Assembly: GCF_040954835.1 (NCBI RefSeq) | Contig: NC_090711.1 | Span: 12,767,001-12,831,000 of the forward strand | Source of the DNA: Lepisosteus oculatus | Taxonomy: Eukaryota > Chordata > Actinopteri > Semionotiformes > Lepisosteidae | Length of the DNA stretch: 64,000 bases | Direction of reading: 5' to 3' | Part shown: one piece after another, positions 27,201 through 36,158 of the stretch | How positions within the stretch are numbered: the stretch's first letter is position 1 | Layout: each line of letters begins with the position of its first letter | Notes under the pieces: generated by a model | The model's input: only the letters and a program-made list of their open reading frames with translations | The model's database searches: none | What the model was told of the DNA's origin: nothing | Made by a program: the position numbers and the translations under genes

Positions 27201-29602
27201 CACTCATAGCTGATGTTTGGTGAGCGTTCTGGAGCACTATGGCTTCCGTCGCTTCATCCAGGTGGGGCTGCACACTGGTGGTGGTGGAGGGGATCCCCAT
27301 TACCTGTAAAGTGCTTTGAGTGGAGTGTCCATAAAAGCGCTATATAAGTGTAAGCAATTATTATTAATTATTATTATTATTGTCGTATTTGATCAAAGCC
27401 CCCCGCAGGGAAGGAGGGGGGCTTCTGAAAGGGCAAGCCAGGTGTTCTGAGGAACAGGTGGGCATGATCCTTGTCACAGTGGTTTCCCTGTCTCTGCTCA
27501 GGACACCTGGCCAACGCTGCCTCAGAACTGATGAAGCTGGACCACGAGGAGCCTCAGTTGACAGAGCCATATCTATCCAAGCAAAAAAAACTCATGGTAA
27601 GGGAATGGTTCATCCTCCATTGTAGACATGTGGTAGAGTCTTCACAGCAGCAGCAGGCACCAATACACAGATGCCCATCCAGTTGTACCCACATAATTCA
27701 AGCTATTAAGTTTGAGGAAAACTCTTGTTGCTTCTGTGCAATTTGGAGAGTCTCATAAATTCAAACACCTTTTCCTTTTAAATTCAAAGCACTCCTTTTT
27801 GTGCTCTAATTAAGATGGAATTTGTTATCCATTGGAAATTAATTGAATTCTGTTATAAAAAATCAATTTGCACTATAAGAGCTGCGAAAAGGGGACATTT
27901 TGATGGGTTTTGCAGTGTGTAAGGCAGCACTTCTTAATTGTGCAGCAACTGTTGGCTCTTAGGAAAAGCCAGAACAATCAGTGTCTTTTATGATCACAGG
28001 CTGCTGGATCGAATATGACCATACTGCACAGTAACTATAAAGAGATTCTTTAGAGGAAAGAGAGATACAAGGCATCAGTAATTAATTGTGGTAGACGTTT
28101 CACTGTCTTGACCACAAAAAGGGTCAGAATTGTGTTTTTATTACTACAGGCTGGTGAAAGTTCTTGAAAACACAAAATATACTGTAGACCCTCGGGACTT
28201 TATTTTCTTTGAACTCTGATGCAGACATTAAAGATTAGAAATTAAAAACTAGATTGATCATGAAAGGAAAGCTTTTCTCTACAACAGCAGACATTGTACA
28301 AGGCCGAATTTTGCATTACTTCCCTGCCTTTCTTAAAATGAATTGTTAGCTCAAACAAACAAGCATTTTCCCTGACAGCTGGCATGACAGTATCTAGGAG
28401 TGATAGGTGCAATTGCAGGGCTGCCGCTTATTCCTGTCTTTGTGTCTAGGCTAAGATTCTTGACCATGACAACGTGAACTACCTGAAGAAAATCCTCAGT
28501 GAGCTCGCCATGGTGCTTGATCAAGTAGAAGCCGAACTGGAGAAGAGGAAACTAGAATATCAAGGTTGGTTACTAATTGAAGTGTTTGTTATTGTAGTTT
28601 TTCAACTGCCTGTGTCTGGCTTCATGTCTGTCTGTACTTCTCTGTCCCTGCTGTGGAGTAGGGGTTAGAGTCGAGGATTAAAATCCCAGGTGGGGATACT
28701 GCTACTGGCTCAATGAGCAAGGTACCTTACCCACAATGCTCCAGCGAACCCAGCTGTTAAAATTAGCATTAATATTTGTATGCACAGAAAATAGGTATCT
28801 GAAACACCTGTAAATTGCTTTATATAATAACATCAGCAAAAGCATTGGATAACAGTGGTTATTTTATGTCCAGGTGTCCATCTTTGTTGTCTTTTAGTGT
28901 CCTAATGTCTTTATCTAATAAGGAAACTCATCTCTGTGTTTGCTAAGAGGGGAAAAGTGTGCGCCTCACCGATGTGTTCTTCACATGTGTCAGAGAATCA
29001 CACAGGATTCCTTGTGGGACTTCAGGGACGTGTGTCTGTCTGTCACTTTGTTGAAGTAAACGAAGACACTGTCAGTCTGACCACCTGATATCCTGATACT
29101 GTATAATGTCCCTTATCCCTCTTTTCGCTTTCCTGCTCGTCTTCTTTACATTGCTCCTCAGGTGTGGAATCTTAACTGGCCTGATACGACACAACTGAGA
29201 ACACGCTTAGGAATGTGGGGAGACAGATAAGAGCAATGTGCTTCATTTTCCCCCGCAGGTCAAAAGTGTGAGCTGTGGCTCTGTGGGCCACATTTTACCC
29301 TCGCCGATATCTCACTGGGTTCCACACTGCACCGCCTCAAATTCCTGGGACTTTCAAAGAAATACTGGGAGGATGGGAGCCGGCCCAATCTCCAGTCTTT
29401 CTTTGAGCGCGTGCAGAAACGCTACGCTTTCCGCAAGGTCCTGGGAGACATCCACACCACCCTGCTGTCGGCCGTGCTGCCCAACGCTTTCCGAATGGTG
29501 AAGAGAAAGCCCCCTTCCTTCTTCGGGGCTTCCTTCCTCATGGGCTCCCTGGGCGGAATGGGATATTTTGCCTATTGGTATTTAAAAAAGAAATACATGT
29601 AG
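6057..29602 (+). CDS. GDAP1L1: GDAP1L1 complete gene (six coding exons, 366 aa)
   Basis: Ganglioside-induced differentiation-associated protein 1-like 1 is a GST-superfamily protein related to the mitochondrial fission factor GDAP1. Joining 6057-6236, 17897-18089, 24658-24831, 27502-27596, 28450-28564 and 29259-29602 gives one uninterrupted 366-residue frame, close to the 367 of human. A thioredoxin-like GST-N region starts near residue 46 (LVLYHWTQSF, then PWFMRLNLGEEVPVLIHGD). The family motif LPMDAYTHGCILHPELTTDS follows, then the charged alpha-loop, a GST-C region (LWLCGPHFTLADISLG) and a C-terminal hydrophobic segment of about residues 339-361 followed by KKKYM. The N-terminus TPTNCSWWPIS and the SFFGASFLMGSLGGMGYFAY tail are GDAP1L1 signatures; GDAP1 lacks this N-terminus. 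All donors are GT and acceptors AG, with matching phases. Biochemical activity of the family as a transferase is doubtful. Confidence 0.96.
7855..8198 (+). repeat. SINE-like repeat, family A
   Basis: Near full-length copy. The head is GGCACAGTGGTTAGCATTGG, the body is as in the 92-432 copy, and it ends with GAAAATGGATGGATTG, the usual 3' end of the family. Confidence 0.8.
8340..8530 (+). repeat. LINE 3' ORF2 tail fragment
   Basis: Contains the same C-terminal block as 4274-4500, in plus orientation and with frameshifts (GGTTTGGAACAAACCAGCC, then GCTTCTTTCAAGAAGTGATG). Confidence 0.5.
9045..10050 (-). other. Two unidentified coding-like islands in GDAP1L1 intron 1
   Basis: The minus strand carries open stretches at about 10047-9808 (TVEAIAKGRLLPPRVTDSVL to LPRLNKMKFYTINLEMMTD) and about 9300-9045 (SSTGVSYFQLLKSAVLNGQ to VKTPARDLSHVQGVKLDS). 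Both are richer in GC than their flanks and look protein-like in composition, but neither starts with a clear ATG and the linking sequence is AT-rich. They could be relic exons or a degraded retrocopy. I assign no identity. Confidence 0.2.
10490..10630 (-). repeat. tRNA-derived SINE-like element, family D
   Basis: GC-rich island with a box-B complement (GGGGATTCAAACCCAGG) and a TTGAGCCAAA head complement. Possible relatives in plus orientation lie at about 21048-21280 and 24345-24500, which begin with ATGGCTCAA. Relationship judged by eye. Confidence 0.4.
11395..11720 (-). repeat. LINE ORF2 tail fragment
   Basis: Minus-strand pieces such as RHEKDIAALESTQRTA and a FFKK-like block at 11410-11480 resemble the LEKVQRRAT and FKK segments of LINE C-termini. 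Degraded. Confidence 0.45.
13308..13850 (-). repeat. 5S-rRNA-headed SINE (SINE3 type), family C
   Basis: The reverse strand starts GCCAGCAGCCATATCACCCT and contains GCCTGGTCAGTACCTGGATG with GGGAGACCTCCTGG, which match the internal promoter of 5S rRNA. A long body follows, with a tail like GTAAAGCGCTTTGAGTGGAG and (ATT)n. Confidence 0.8.
14330..14435 (+). repeat. Penelope-like element 3'-end fragment
   Basis: Contains TTTTCAGCATGGAATAAACC and TTTGCAGCCTACGCATGCTG. The same segment recurs twice, inverted, at 42535-42715. Assignment to Penelope-like 3' ends is from family resemblance and not proven. Confidence 0.4.
15383..15520 (-). repeat. SINE-like repeat, family A, 3' part
   Basis: Reverse-oriented 3' half, from CATCCATGTTCTGAGTACTT through GGGACACCAGTCCCATCACA, with a short CA run. 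Confidence 0.7.
16125..16285 (+). repeat. SINE-like repeat, family A, internally deleted
   Basis: Contains GGTGCTCCAGTTTTCTCCCA, CAGTCCAAAGACATACTGG and the GAAAATGGATGGATG end. The middle is deleted. Confidence 0.7.
17138..17405 (+). repeat. tRNA-derived SINE, family B
   Basis: Full copy with GGCTCTGTGGCTAAGGATCT and the end AAATTGTATATGGTCAATAA. It lies 0.5 kb before GDAP1L1 exon 2. Confidence 0.78.
17897..18089 (+). CDS. GDAP1L1: GDAP1L1 coding exon 2
   Basis: Encodes residues 61-124 plus one base of codon 125, from VRLVINEKGLLCDERDVSLP to DYLEKNFVG. The CCCCAG acceptor and GTATTT donor are present. This exon completes the thioredoxin-like half. A long minus-strand open frame across it is only its antisense shadow. 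Confidence 0.96.
19655..19800 (-). repeat. SINE-like repeat, family A, diverged
   Basis: A reverse-oriented and degraded copy with GATGGGACACCAGTCCA and GGACTCGAACCCTTAACC (box-B-like complement). Confidence 0.45.
19930..20248 (+). repeat. SINE-like repeat, family A
   Basis: Copy with GCACTGCTGCCTCATGGTGC, CCTCCCACAGTCCAAAGACA and the GAAAATGGATGGATGG end. It lies in GDAP1L1 intron 2. Confidence 0.75.
21800..22130 (+). repeat. SINE-like repeat, family A, diverged
   Basis: Recognisable by CTGTGTGGAGTTTGCATGGT and the degraded 3' blocks up to GTTGGATGAATGAAT. Confidence 0.55.
23566..23720 (+). repeat. LINE 3'-tail-like repeat
   Basis: TTATTGCCCCTAAGGGAATT resembles TTATTGCCCCCTGAGGGAAA at about 3560. 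Both are followed by A-rich sequence with ACATAACA-type runs. Only the two-copy similarity is seen. Confidence 0.4.
24658..24831 (+). CDS. GDAP1L1: GDAP1L1 coding exon 3
   Basis: Starts after TTTCAG and ends before GTAAGT. Encodes residues 125-182 plus one base, including RVLQYRELLDTLPMDAYTHG and TTDSMIPKYATAEIR, the most conserved GDAP1-family block. Confidence 0.96.
25722..25945 (+). repeat. SINE-like repeat, family A
   Basis: Well-preserved tRNA-like head (CATGGCGCAGTGAGTAGCAT, GGGTTCAAGTC) and 5' body. It has lost part of the 3' half. Confidence 0.75.
26935..27380 (+). repeat. SINE3 family C, head-truncated
   Basis: Body and tail as in the full copies (GCCCCAGTATAGTGACGGGG to AAAAGCGCTATATAAGTGTA, ATT-rich end) but without the 5S-like head. 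It lies just before GDAP1L1 exon 4. Confidence 0.75.
27502..27596 (+). CDS. GDAP1L1: GDAP1L1 coding exon 4
   Basis: A short exon encoding HLANAASELMKLDHEEPQLT and EPYLSKQKKLM (residues 183-214), flanked by GCTCAG and GTAAGG. It lies only about 120 bp after a SINE3 copy in intron 3. Confidence 0.95.
28450..28564 (+). CDS. GDAP1L1: GDAP1L1 coding exon 5
   Basis: Encodes residues 215-252 (AKILDHDNVNYLKKILSELA to EAELEKRKLEYQ), a charged helical stretch of the GDAP1-specific alpha-loop. The acceptor is TCTAG and the donor GTTGGT, which is weaker than the other donors in this gene. Confidence 0.94.
29259..29602 (+). CDS. GDAP1L1: GDAP1L1 coding exon 6 (terminal)
   Basis: Encodes residues 253-366 and the TAG stop, after a CCCGCAG acceptor. 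It contains the GST-C core, the FFERVQKRYAFRKVLGDIH helix, and the C-terminal hydrophobic anchor with a basic tail. Confidence 0.96.
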
Positions 29603-29691
29603 TAAACGCTTCCTGTTGTGTTTAGAGTCTGTGTACTTGTGTGACGTCTCAAGCCTAATAACTGTAACGATGTCTGGCGACGGCGACAAAA

Positions 29692-29712
29692 AATAAAAAA
29701 AACGTAAATAAA
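29692..29712 (+). other. Candidate GDAP1L1 polyadenylation signals
   Basis: Two AATAAA hexamers (29692-29697 and 29707-29712) lie about 90-110 bases after the stop. If used, the 3' UTR would be very short. More distal sites cannot be excluded. Confidence 0.4.
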
Positions 29713-32692
29713 TAATAGTCATATTTATCTGGGATAAGAAACACATCAACGACAAAAAAAAAGGTATATTCCATTACACGGAATTCTCTACAGCACATGC
29801 TTTTCTGATGATTAATGCCTTCGGTTGTTGTGACAAACCTGTGTATTTGAGATTCAGACACTAATTTTGTGGTTTCTTGGGAAACGCAGTGAGTTAGCCA
29901 CATTTCTCTTTAGTTCTCTGTGGTTCTTAGGTGGGGGGCGTGGGATAAATTAAGTCAGTGTTTGGAATTGAAAGGAAGGGTGTTTTTAGCCGGTTTTTGG
30001 GTGTTCCAAAGTGGGCCTCACAGAACATATCACTCAATGCCGGTTTAATCCCTCCTTGATTTTGTTTAATTTTTTAGGCACAAGCGACTTTCCCTGACAA
30101 ATCCCTCTCCTTGAAAATAATATGGTTCACTCAGGTTTTCCATTGAGGTCTGTTAACTAGAATCTGAGTCGTGTTGGGTTTCTTGTTTCACATTTGGTCT
30201 ATTTTTGCCAGGTGACATATTGTAATGACGCACTTGGCTGAGCACTGTGAGATAGGTAAGGTTCTTTAAATCAACAAGGACATGCAAAAGTCTTACACTG
30301 TAGGTACCAATTGTACAATTTGTCCTGGTACAGAATGTAAAACCATGAACAGTTTACACGTTTTGTATTTTTTTCCTTTTGTTTATACAAATCATTTATG
30401 GAAGTACAGTCCTTCAGGTATAGTGCTTTTGTCTTTGGGAGCAGTATCTTGGGGGAGACACTGTTCTATAAGCTGACTAATGTGACTTATTACTCAGAAA
30501 TGATGATTTGTGTTCTTGGGAGGATCTAAAACAAATTAAGCAGCAGGCCTTGTGCAGCACATTGCAAACTTGGGAAGCACTGTAGTCATTGCAGTGAATG
30601 ATTATTAATTGTACAGACAGGTATTAAAGCCTTGGTGCAGTCTTGAAATTAAAAATCTAAATAGGCAGTGTGGTCAGATGAAACCCTATCATGGTCTCAG
30701 TGTGAAATAAACCCCAGGGGTGATCTCTCAGTACTTCTGTTCCTCTAACTCGTCAACTAGCCTGTAGAACAGATTCTCCTGAAAGTGTTGCAGTTATTTT
30801 AGTGGAGTGGAACGACACTAGGTTCCAGGTGAACTTTGTTACTCGTGTATAAGAAGTGCCGAGAAGGACAGTGGGCATGAGTAAAATCTTCTATGGCCCA
30901 GTCATCAGGTGTTGCCTTCTTTACCAGTTCTTCACCATCATATGTTCTTTACCTTGTCATACTCATCTTTTGAAAAGGAATAGAGCAGAAAGCAAAAATA
31001 AAAAAGCATACTGAGCATACAACTAAAGGTAACATACACAAGTAAGAAATATTTTTTTAGTGCTGACTTGGTCACTTGGTTGAATGCCAGTACAGTGTCT
31101 GCTTATTTTCGCAATGTGATGGGTTCAGGAAAGAGACAACCAGGGTTTTTTTTAACACTGCAGGAGAAAGTATGGATTATAGCCATTATTTTTTGAGTCC
31201 GACAAAAACGTCAAGTCACATCCCTGGAATCATCTGGAATAGGGAGTTTGTGGCAGGCAGCAGAAATCTCCGTTTCACTGTGCTACAACTTTTAACTGGC
31301 ATGTGCCAAGGATTAGGCATCATCTTTGCTGAAAACTGTATTTTCAATGGCCTTGTGCCCAAATGAACACTAAGCCCTTCATCATGTGTTGTTGCACAGC
31401 TGGATGAAGATCTGTCGTTTTGGGTCACACCTAACGCCTTCTGCATGTGCTCATTCAGGAACATTTCCTTTGCAAAATTCTGAGATTAAACCTCTGCAGC
31501 ATTCTAACCAACATTACTGTGACTTGATTTACCCCACCCGGTACCGGGTCATTGATGATGGATCATCATCTTAAAGGAATGCTGGGTTTATCACAAGTCA
31601 TGCGGGGACAAACGATCCAACTGAGACATGTTCGTGAAAAGCCATGGCTAAGATTTTAAAAAATCCTCACATTGATTGGGATGATCTGTTCTTGTTGTTT
31701 TCAGCTAGTGAAGCCAGAAAGGAGGAATCGCCATGTGTACAAGTTCTTTTAGATTGTATTGTAGCTATTGATGTGACTTATACATTTAATATGTTAGGTC
31801 CAATTCCTTGTTATTTTTTCCTTGGCAAAAAGCAGTGTGATTGTCTATTGATGTCATGGATACTATTGAACCTACAGTAATCTTAGATTTAAATTTTACA
31901 GCTCAGAAGAGAAACTCTCCTGTAGGAATGTAACTTGAGTTTCCCAGTTATTTTCAACAGAAGATTCAGAAACTTCTGACAATTCAGAAAGTTGGATCAT
32001 CTATGGATTTTAAACTAGAATTAAAACATTGTGTTTTACTGAAACTGGGTGGTTACACTGATTTTTATCTGGATTTGTTTCTTCCAAACAGTTTCTTCTA
32101 TTTTACTTTACATGGTGGATGGGAACAGATCTTTTTTTTTTCCATATTAGAAGTTCATTCTTCAAAACAAATGATAAAATCTGCTTCCTAACATTGTGAT
32201 ATCTGTGATGAGAAGCTGCATCTCATCTTGAATCCAAAGCAAAATATAAAATATTCATCAAAGCTCTTCTATTCAGAGGGGAATGATCTTTCGATGAAAC
32301 AGGTTCCCTTGCAGTTCAGCTTCTAAACCTTCCATCTGATTTTTGTGTCCAGATGGTCAAAATCACTGAACAAAGAGTTAGAAGGAGCAGTAATATCTTG
32401 AGTGTTACTGAACCTTACATATTACACAGTTTGCCAAGTGTAGTGATCAATACAATATGACAGTATAATATATTACCATTTAAATCAAAACAACTCCCAT
32501 TTCCATTTTGACTTCGTACTTACAGTACATAGCATACATTTGGCTCCAAATGTATTCTTGCCCTTGATTCAAAGAGACTGAACTGAAATTTCCATTTATT
32601 GGTTTTAAATAGAAATACAACTGTATGTGCAGTATTGATTGCATACATAATTGGACATATGATCATTTGTAAGGCTATCAATACTGGATAGT

Positions 32693-32744
32693 TACATTTG
32701 CATAATACTACGGCATAAAATAAATAAAGGTGTTTTGTTCTGGA
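32693..32744 (+). repeat. 52-bp exact direct repeat, copy 1
   Basis: Runs from TACATTTGCATAATACTACG to GGTGTTTTGTTCTGGA. It is identical base for base to 35409-35460, and flanks differ immediately on both sides. Confidence 0.95.
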
Positions 32745-32770
32745 ATACCCCATTACCATGGGGTATTCCA
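32741..32770. repeat. Perfect palindromic hairpin
   Basis: Arms of 13 bases (TGGAATACCCCAT and its reverse complement) flank a 4-base loop. The hairpin overlaps the last 4 bases of the 52-bp repeat. Confidence 0.85.
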
Positions 32771-33454
32771 GGAAGTTGAACAAAGATGCAAAACACTCAG
32801 AAAGACAACATCACAGGGGGAGTCAAAGGATTGTTCAGAGATCTGACATAGATGATTATCAATCTCTGTGACACTTGTGACAATTACAAATATGAGATCC
32901 ATAGCCATAAGATATCCTAGTTTTGACTAAGGTGTCCCCATCATCCGGACACTCAAGAGTAATGGGTGGTTGCTCTCCCATAAAGAAGAGGAAGTATGAA
33001 TGTTTTACTGAAGCTTGATGGGAAATGGAGTTTTAAACAAAGGTTCAGGTGGAGGTCAAGCCCTGATCTTACTCACTTCTACCTGCCTACAGTATGTAAA
33101 AACATCATGCTTCTTGCTTTTACTCGTTCGCAGGCTTCATGCTTGTATCATCTTGCTGGTTTATCCCTCATTTTGGGGGGGGGGGACCAGCACCTCCATC
33201 CTTACAGCTGGACTGTCTTTCTCCTCATCCAGGTGAGTCACCCCAATTATCCTCACTATGCCTTGTCTGCCTTAATTAGTTTGACCGAACTGCTGAAAAG
33301 CGGTTTGTGAGCCTGGCTCACACTCATGGACAGCTATTTGGAACTTTCAAAAATCACCGAAATCTTTCAGAAGTCCTGAGATAATGAGGGAGATCAGGTG
33401 GAATGAGAAATGGATATTGTTGTTTTGGAATTGTACTTAATTACGTGTTTTTAG

Positions 33455-33665
33455 CCCTGGGTGCTATCTGTGTGGAGTTTGTACATTCTCCAAATGTTCA
33501 TGTGCGTTTCCTCTGGGTGCTCCAGTTTCCTCCCACAGTCCAAAGACGTGATGGTCATTCAATTGGCTCTTGGGGAAATCGGCCCTGGTGCTTACCCTGC
33601 AATGGACTGGCGGAATGGATCCTGCCTTGCGCCCACTGCTGGCAAAGTGGTAAGAAAAAATAAAT
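33455..33665 (+). repeat. SINE-like repeat, family A, headless
   Basis: Body from GTGCTATCTGTGTGGAGTTT to CACTGCTGGCAAAGTGG. The tRNA-like head is missing. Confidence 0.7.
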
Positions 33666-35018
33666 ATAAGGATGGTTTGTCTGGGAATAGAAAATTGTTC
33701 ACAACAAAACTGGTATAATTAGGATACAATATCTCTAAGACTACCTTTCGTAGTTGACCTTTGGTGTGTGCAACAGATTTCCATGGCGACATAAAAAGAA
33801 AACGTTTGAATCTACAAATGCAACTAATTGGCTCAGAACCTAAGGCAAATAGGACCAAATAATTGTTGCTGGATGAAATAGGAATTGAGTTTTTCGGCAG
33901 CCTCGGGGTGGAACAATTGACACAGAAAGGTAAGGTTCATGTTAAAAAAAGCCCTTTCTTCATCCTTTCTGTAAAGTATGGAGGCATAACAGTTCTCCTG
34001 CTGCACCTGTAAGCCCGGTTCTCTTTTCAATATTGAAAGATGGATGGATACCGAAGTCTACTGAGATCTTTTATCCAGAATCCCGGTTCCCTGCTTAAGA
34101 AGCTTAAGCTTAGCCTGCAAAGACTTTGCATAAGGTTAAAAGTCTCAAGCACACCTTCAATTCTACTGTCAAATGGTTAAAAGAGCATAAAATCACTGTT
34201 ATTGTTTGTCCATGTCACTCTCCACACCTCAATCTAATAGGACATTTTAGGGTGTGAACTAAAGAAAGCAGGAGACATAGTATCAGAAGCCAGAGATATT
34301 CTCCATGTATAACATGGAATATATATTTAGAAATACATCTGCAATTATTTTAGAAAGCTTCTGTATACTTTTGGAACAGATATCACATCCACACTTTTCA
34401 AACCAGCTATCAGCAACATTGTATCAAGCTATAAATAAATTGGAGCCGACTGCAGCACCCTAGTTTTAAATTCTTAGGTATTCAGCGCTCTGCTTCACAG
34501 AACTGTAAGTGGCAGCAGAATAAATTCATATTATTTGCAACTTGGTACTTGCAGGTTTTCACCACATCTGCTATCAAATTCAAATATCCAGGCTTTCCAT
34601 CATTTCATAACCTAGACGTGTTTCAAGAGGCGATTTAACATCTCTGTGGAAGGGTAAAACGTTCACACATCTGCATGGGTTTTCTCCTACAGTATGTTCC
34701 AACCATGGACATTCTGGATACTGTACTGCCTGTTGACATAGTGTACTGGTGCAATTCCCACATGTGTATTATGATAGAAAAGTAAAAAAACAAGTTCACA
34801 TTTCAAACTTTTAAAAATTGATAACCGCACAGACTTTATTTTTGCCATTCTGCACTTTACAATTTAATCTTGTTCCCACTTCATTTTGGAGTACTGCCTC
34901 ATACAGGCATTTGCACTTTACATACTTAAGAAGCCTACCACTATTTACAAGAACAAGGCAAATTACCCTCTCTTACTCCCTCTACTGCATTTAAAAAATA
35001 AAAGAATACAAAACACTC

Positions 35019-35024
35019 TTTATT
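35019..35024 (-). other. Candidate FITM2 polyadenylation signal
   Basis: TTTATT on the plus strand reads AATAAA on the FITM2 strand, about 530 bases after the stop. Another lies at 34835-34840. Which is used cannot be told from sequence. Confidence 0.3.
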
Positions 35025-35408
35025 TTGGTTGGCAAGATAAAACGTTTACCCAGGTCGTTCTCACGTTAGACAGCTGGGAAACAACTGCTCCCGAAAACAA
35101 CACTCCAATCTGCCACTTTCGACACTGATACAATGTCAATGGTTTAATATGCAGAGTATTTTTCAAAAGAGTAAAGTAACTTTCTACTCCCAATTTGGAA
35201 ACATAGCTGACCCCTCTGTTTCAGTACTGGATATATGGGACCCAATGACATTAAAATACATTTTTAGTTAAAACCAGTAATTGAGGCAGCTGGAGCAATG
35301 CTCAGTACTTATTAAAACAGTGCTCTTCACCCTTTTTAGGCAGTTAGCTATCTTTTTTTATATAATGCAGTAAACTGCAAATATTCTCATCTCCACAATT
35401 GTCCATGA

Positions 35409-35460
35409 TACATTTGCATAATACTACGGCATAAAATAAATAAAGGTGTTTTGTTCTGGA
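35409..35460 (+). repeat. 52-bp exact direct repeat, copy 2
   Basis: Second copy of 32693-32744. It lies 92 bases beyond the FITM2 stop codon, inside the likely 3' UTR, 2.7 kb from the first. Confidence 0.95.
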
Positions 35461-35551
35461 CCCGGTTATGAAAACAAAAGGCAACGTTTCCGATGTGCGT
35501 AGTGTTACACAAAGACCCCCGCGAGGCCCTGACCGCCCTGGTGCCTCGGTG

Positions 35552-36158
35552 TCACTCTGCTCTGCGTTCTCTTGGCTGTGGAGGGAGCCGCGGAGAAAAT
35601 GGCTGCCGATACCAGAGTTTATACGTCAGGTACCACGCCAGCAGGCCGACCGCGGTTCCCAGGAGCTTCTGGGCCGCGTCGTGGAAGTACACCGCCGTGC
35701 AGGCGAACATCAGCACCCAGACGCCGACTAGGACGTTCAAGCCGAGGTACAGCACGCCGAGGAGCACGCCGCAGAGGCGGGGGACACTCGCCTGGCCGCT
35801 CCTCACGTGCCCCATGGGAACCATCTCCTCCCCGATCAGCAGGGCCGAGTAGGCCAGCAGGAAGGAGTGGCCAGAGATATCGAAGCCGGCCCAGTGGTGG
35901 CCAGCCCCCCGGCAAGCGTGCCTGGACGCGTGGGTGCTGCGCAGGGCCCCCCCGGGCCGCGGCTCGTAGCAGGCGCCCGTCAGGTCCTCGATGTAGAGGA
36001 AGGCGCGGGTGCACGTGTACCAGACCGCCGTCCCCACGGCGAGCGCGCCCAGCCGCCGCAGCGCGAAGCTCACGTCCCTGGTGCAGCAGTAGTTGGAGAT
36101 GGCAATGAAGGGCAGCAGGGGAAACAAGGTCCACCCCCAGGCAAATTTGACAAAGTAC
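35552..36158 (-). CDS. FITM2: FITM2 coding exon 2 (terminal)
   Basis: Begins after TTCCGCAG on the minus strand with G-TAC-TTT (YFVKFAWGWT) and runs to a TGA at 35554-35552. It encodes residues 56-257, including both conserved histidines and four or more hydrophobic segments. Composition is very GC- and CpG-rich, so long antisense and shifted frames appear across it; these are shadows. Confidence 0.94.

Larger units (their letters stand above)
24832..29258 (+). other. GDAP1L1: GDAP1L1 introns 3-5
   Basis: Intron 3 (24832-27501) carries a SINE-like copy (25722-25945) and a head-truncated SINE3 (26935-27380). Introns 4 (27597-28449) and 5 (28565-29258) are short. Intron 5 begins with a degraded tRNA-SINE-like body (about 28655-28860). 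Confidence 0.7.
29603..35551. other. Convergent GDAP1L1/FITM2 intergenic interval
   Basis: AT-rich sequence holding the two 3' UTRs, a SINE-like copy (33455-33665), a hairpin at 32741-32770 and the first copy of an exact 52-bp duplication (32693-32744; second copy 35409-35460). No further gene is visible. Confidence 0.65.

Noticed and set aside
6057-29602. Assignment as GDAP1 instead of GDAP1L1
   Set aside because: The TPTNCSWWPIS N-terminus and SFFGASFLMGSLGGMGYFAY tail are GDAP1L1-specific, and the neighbours are FITM2 and R3HDML.
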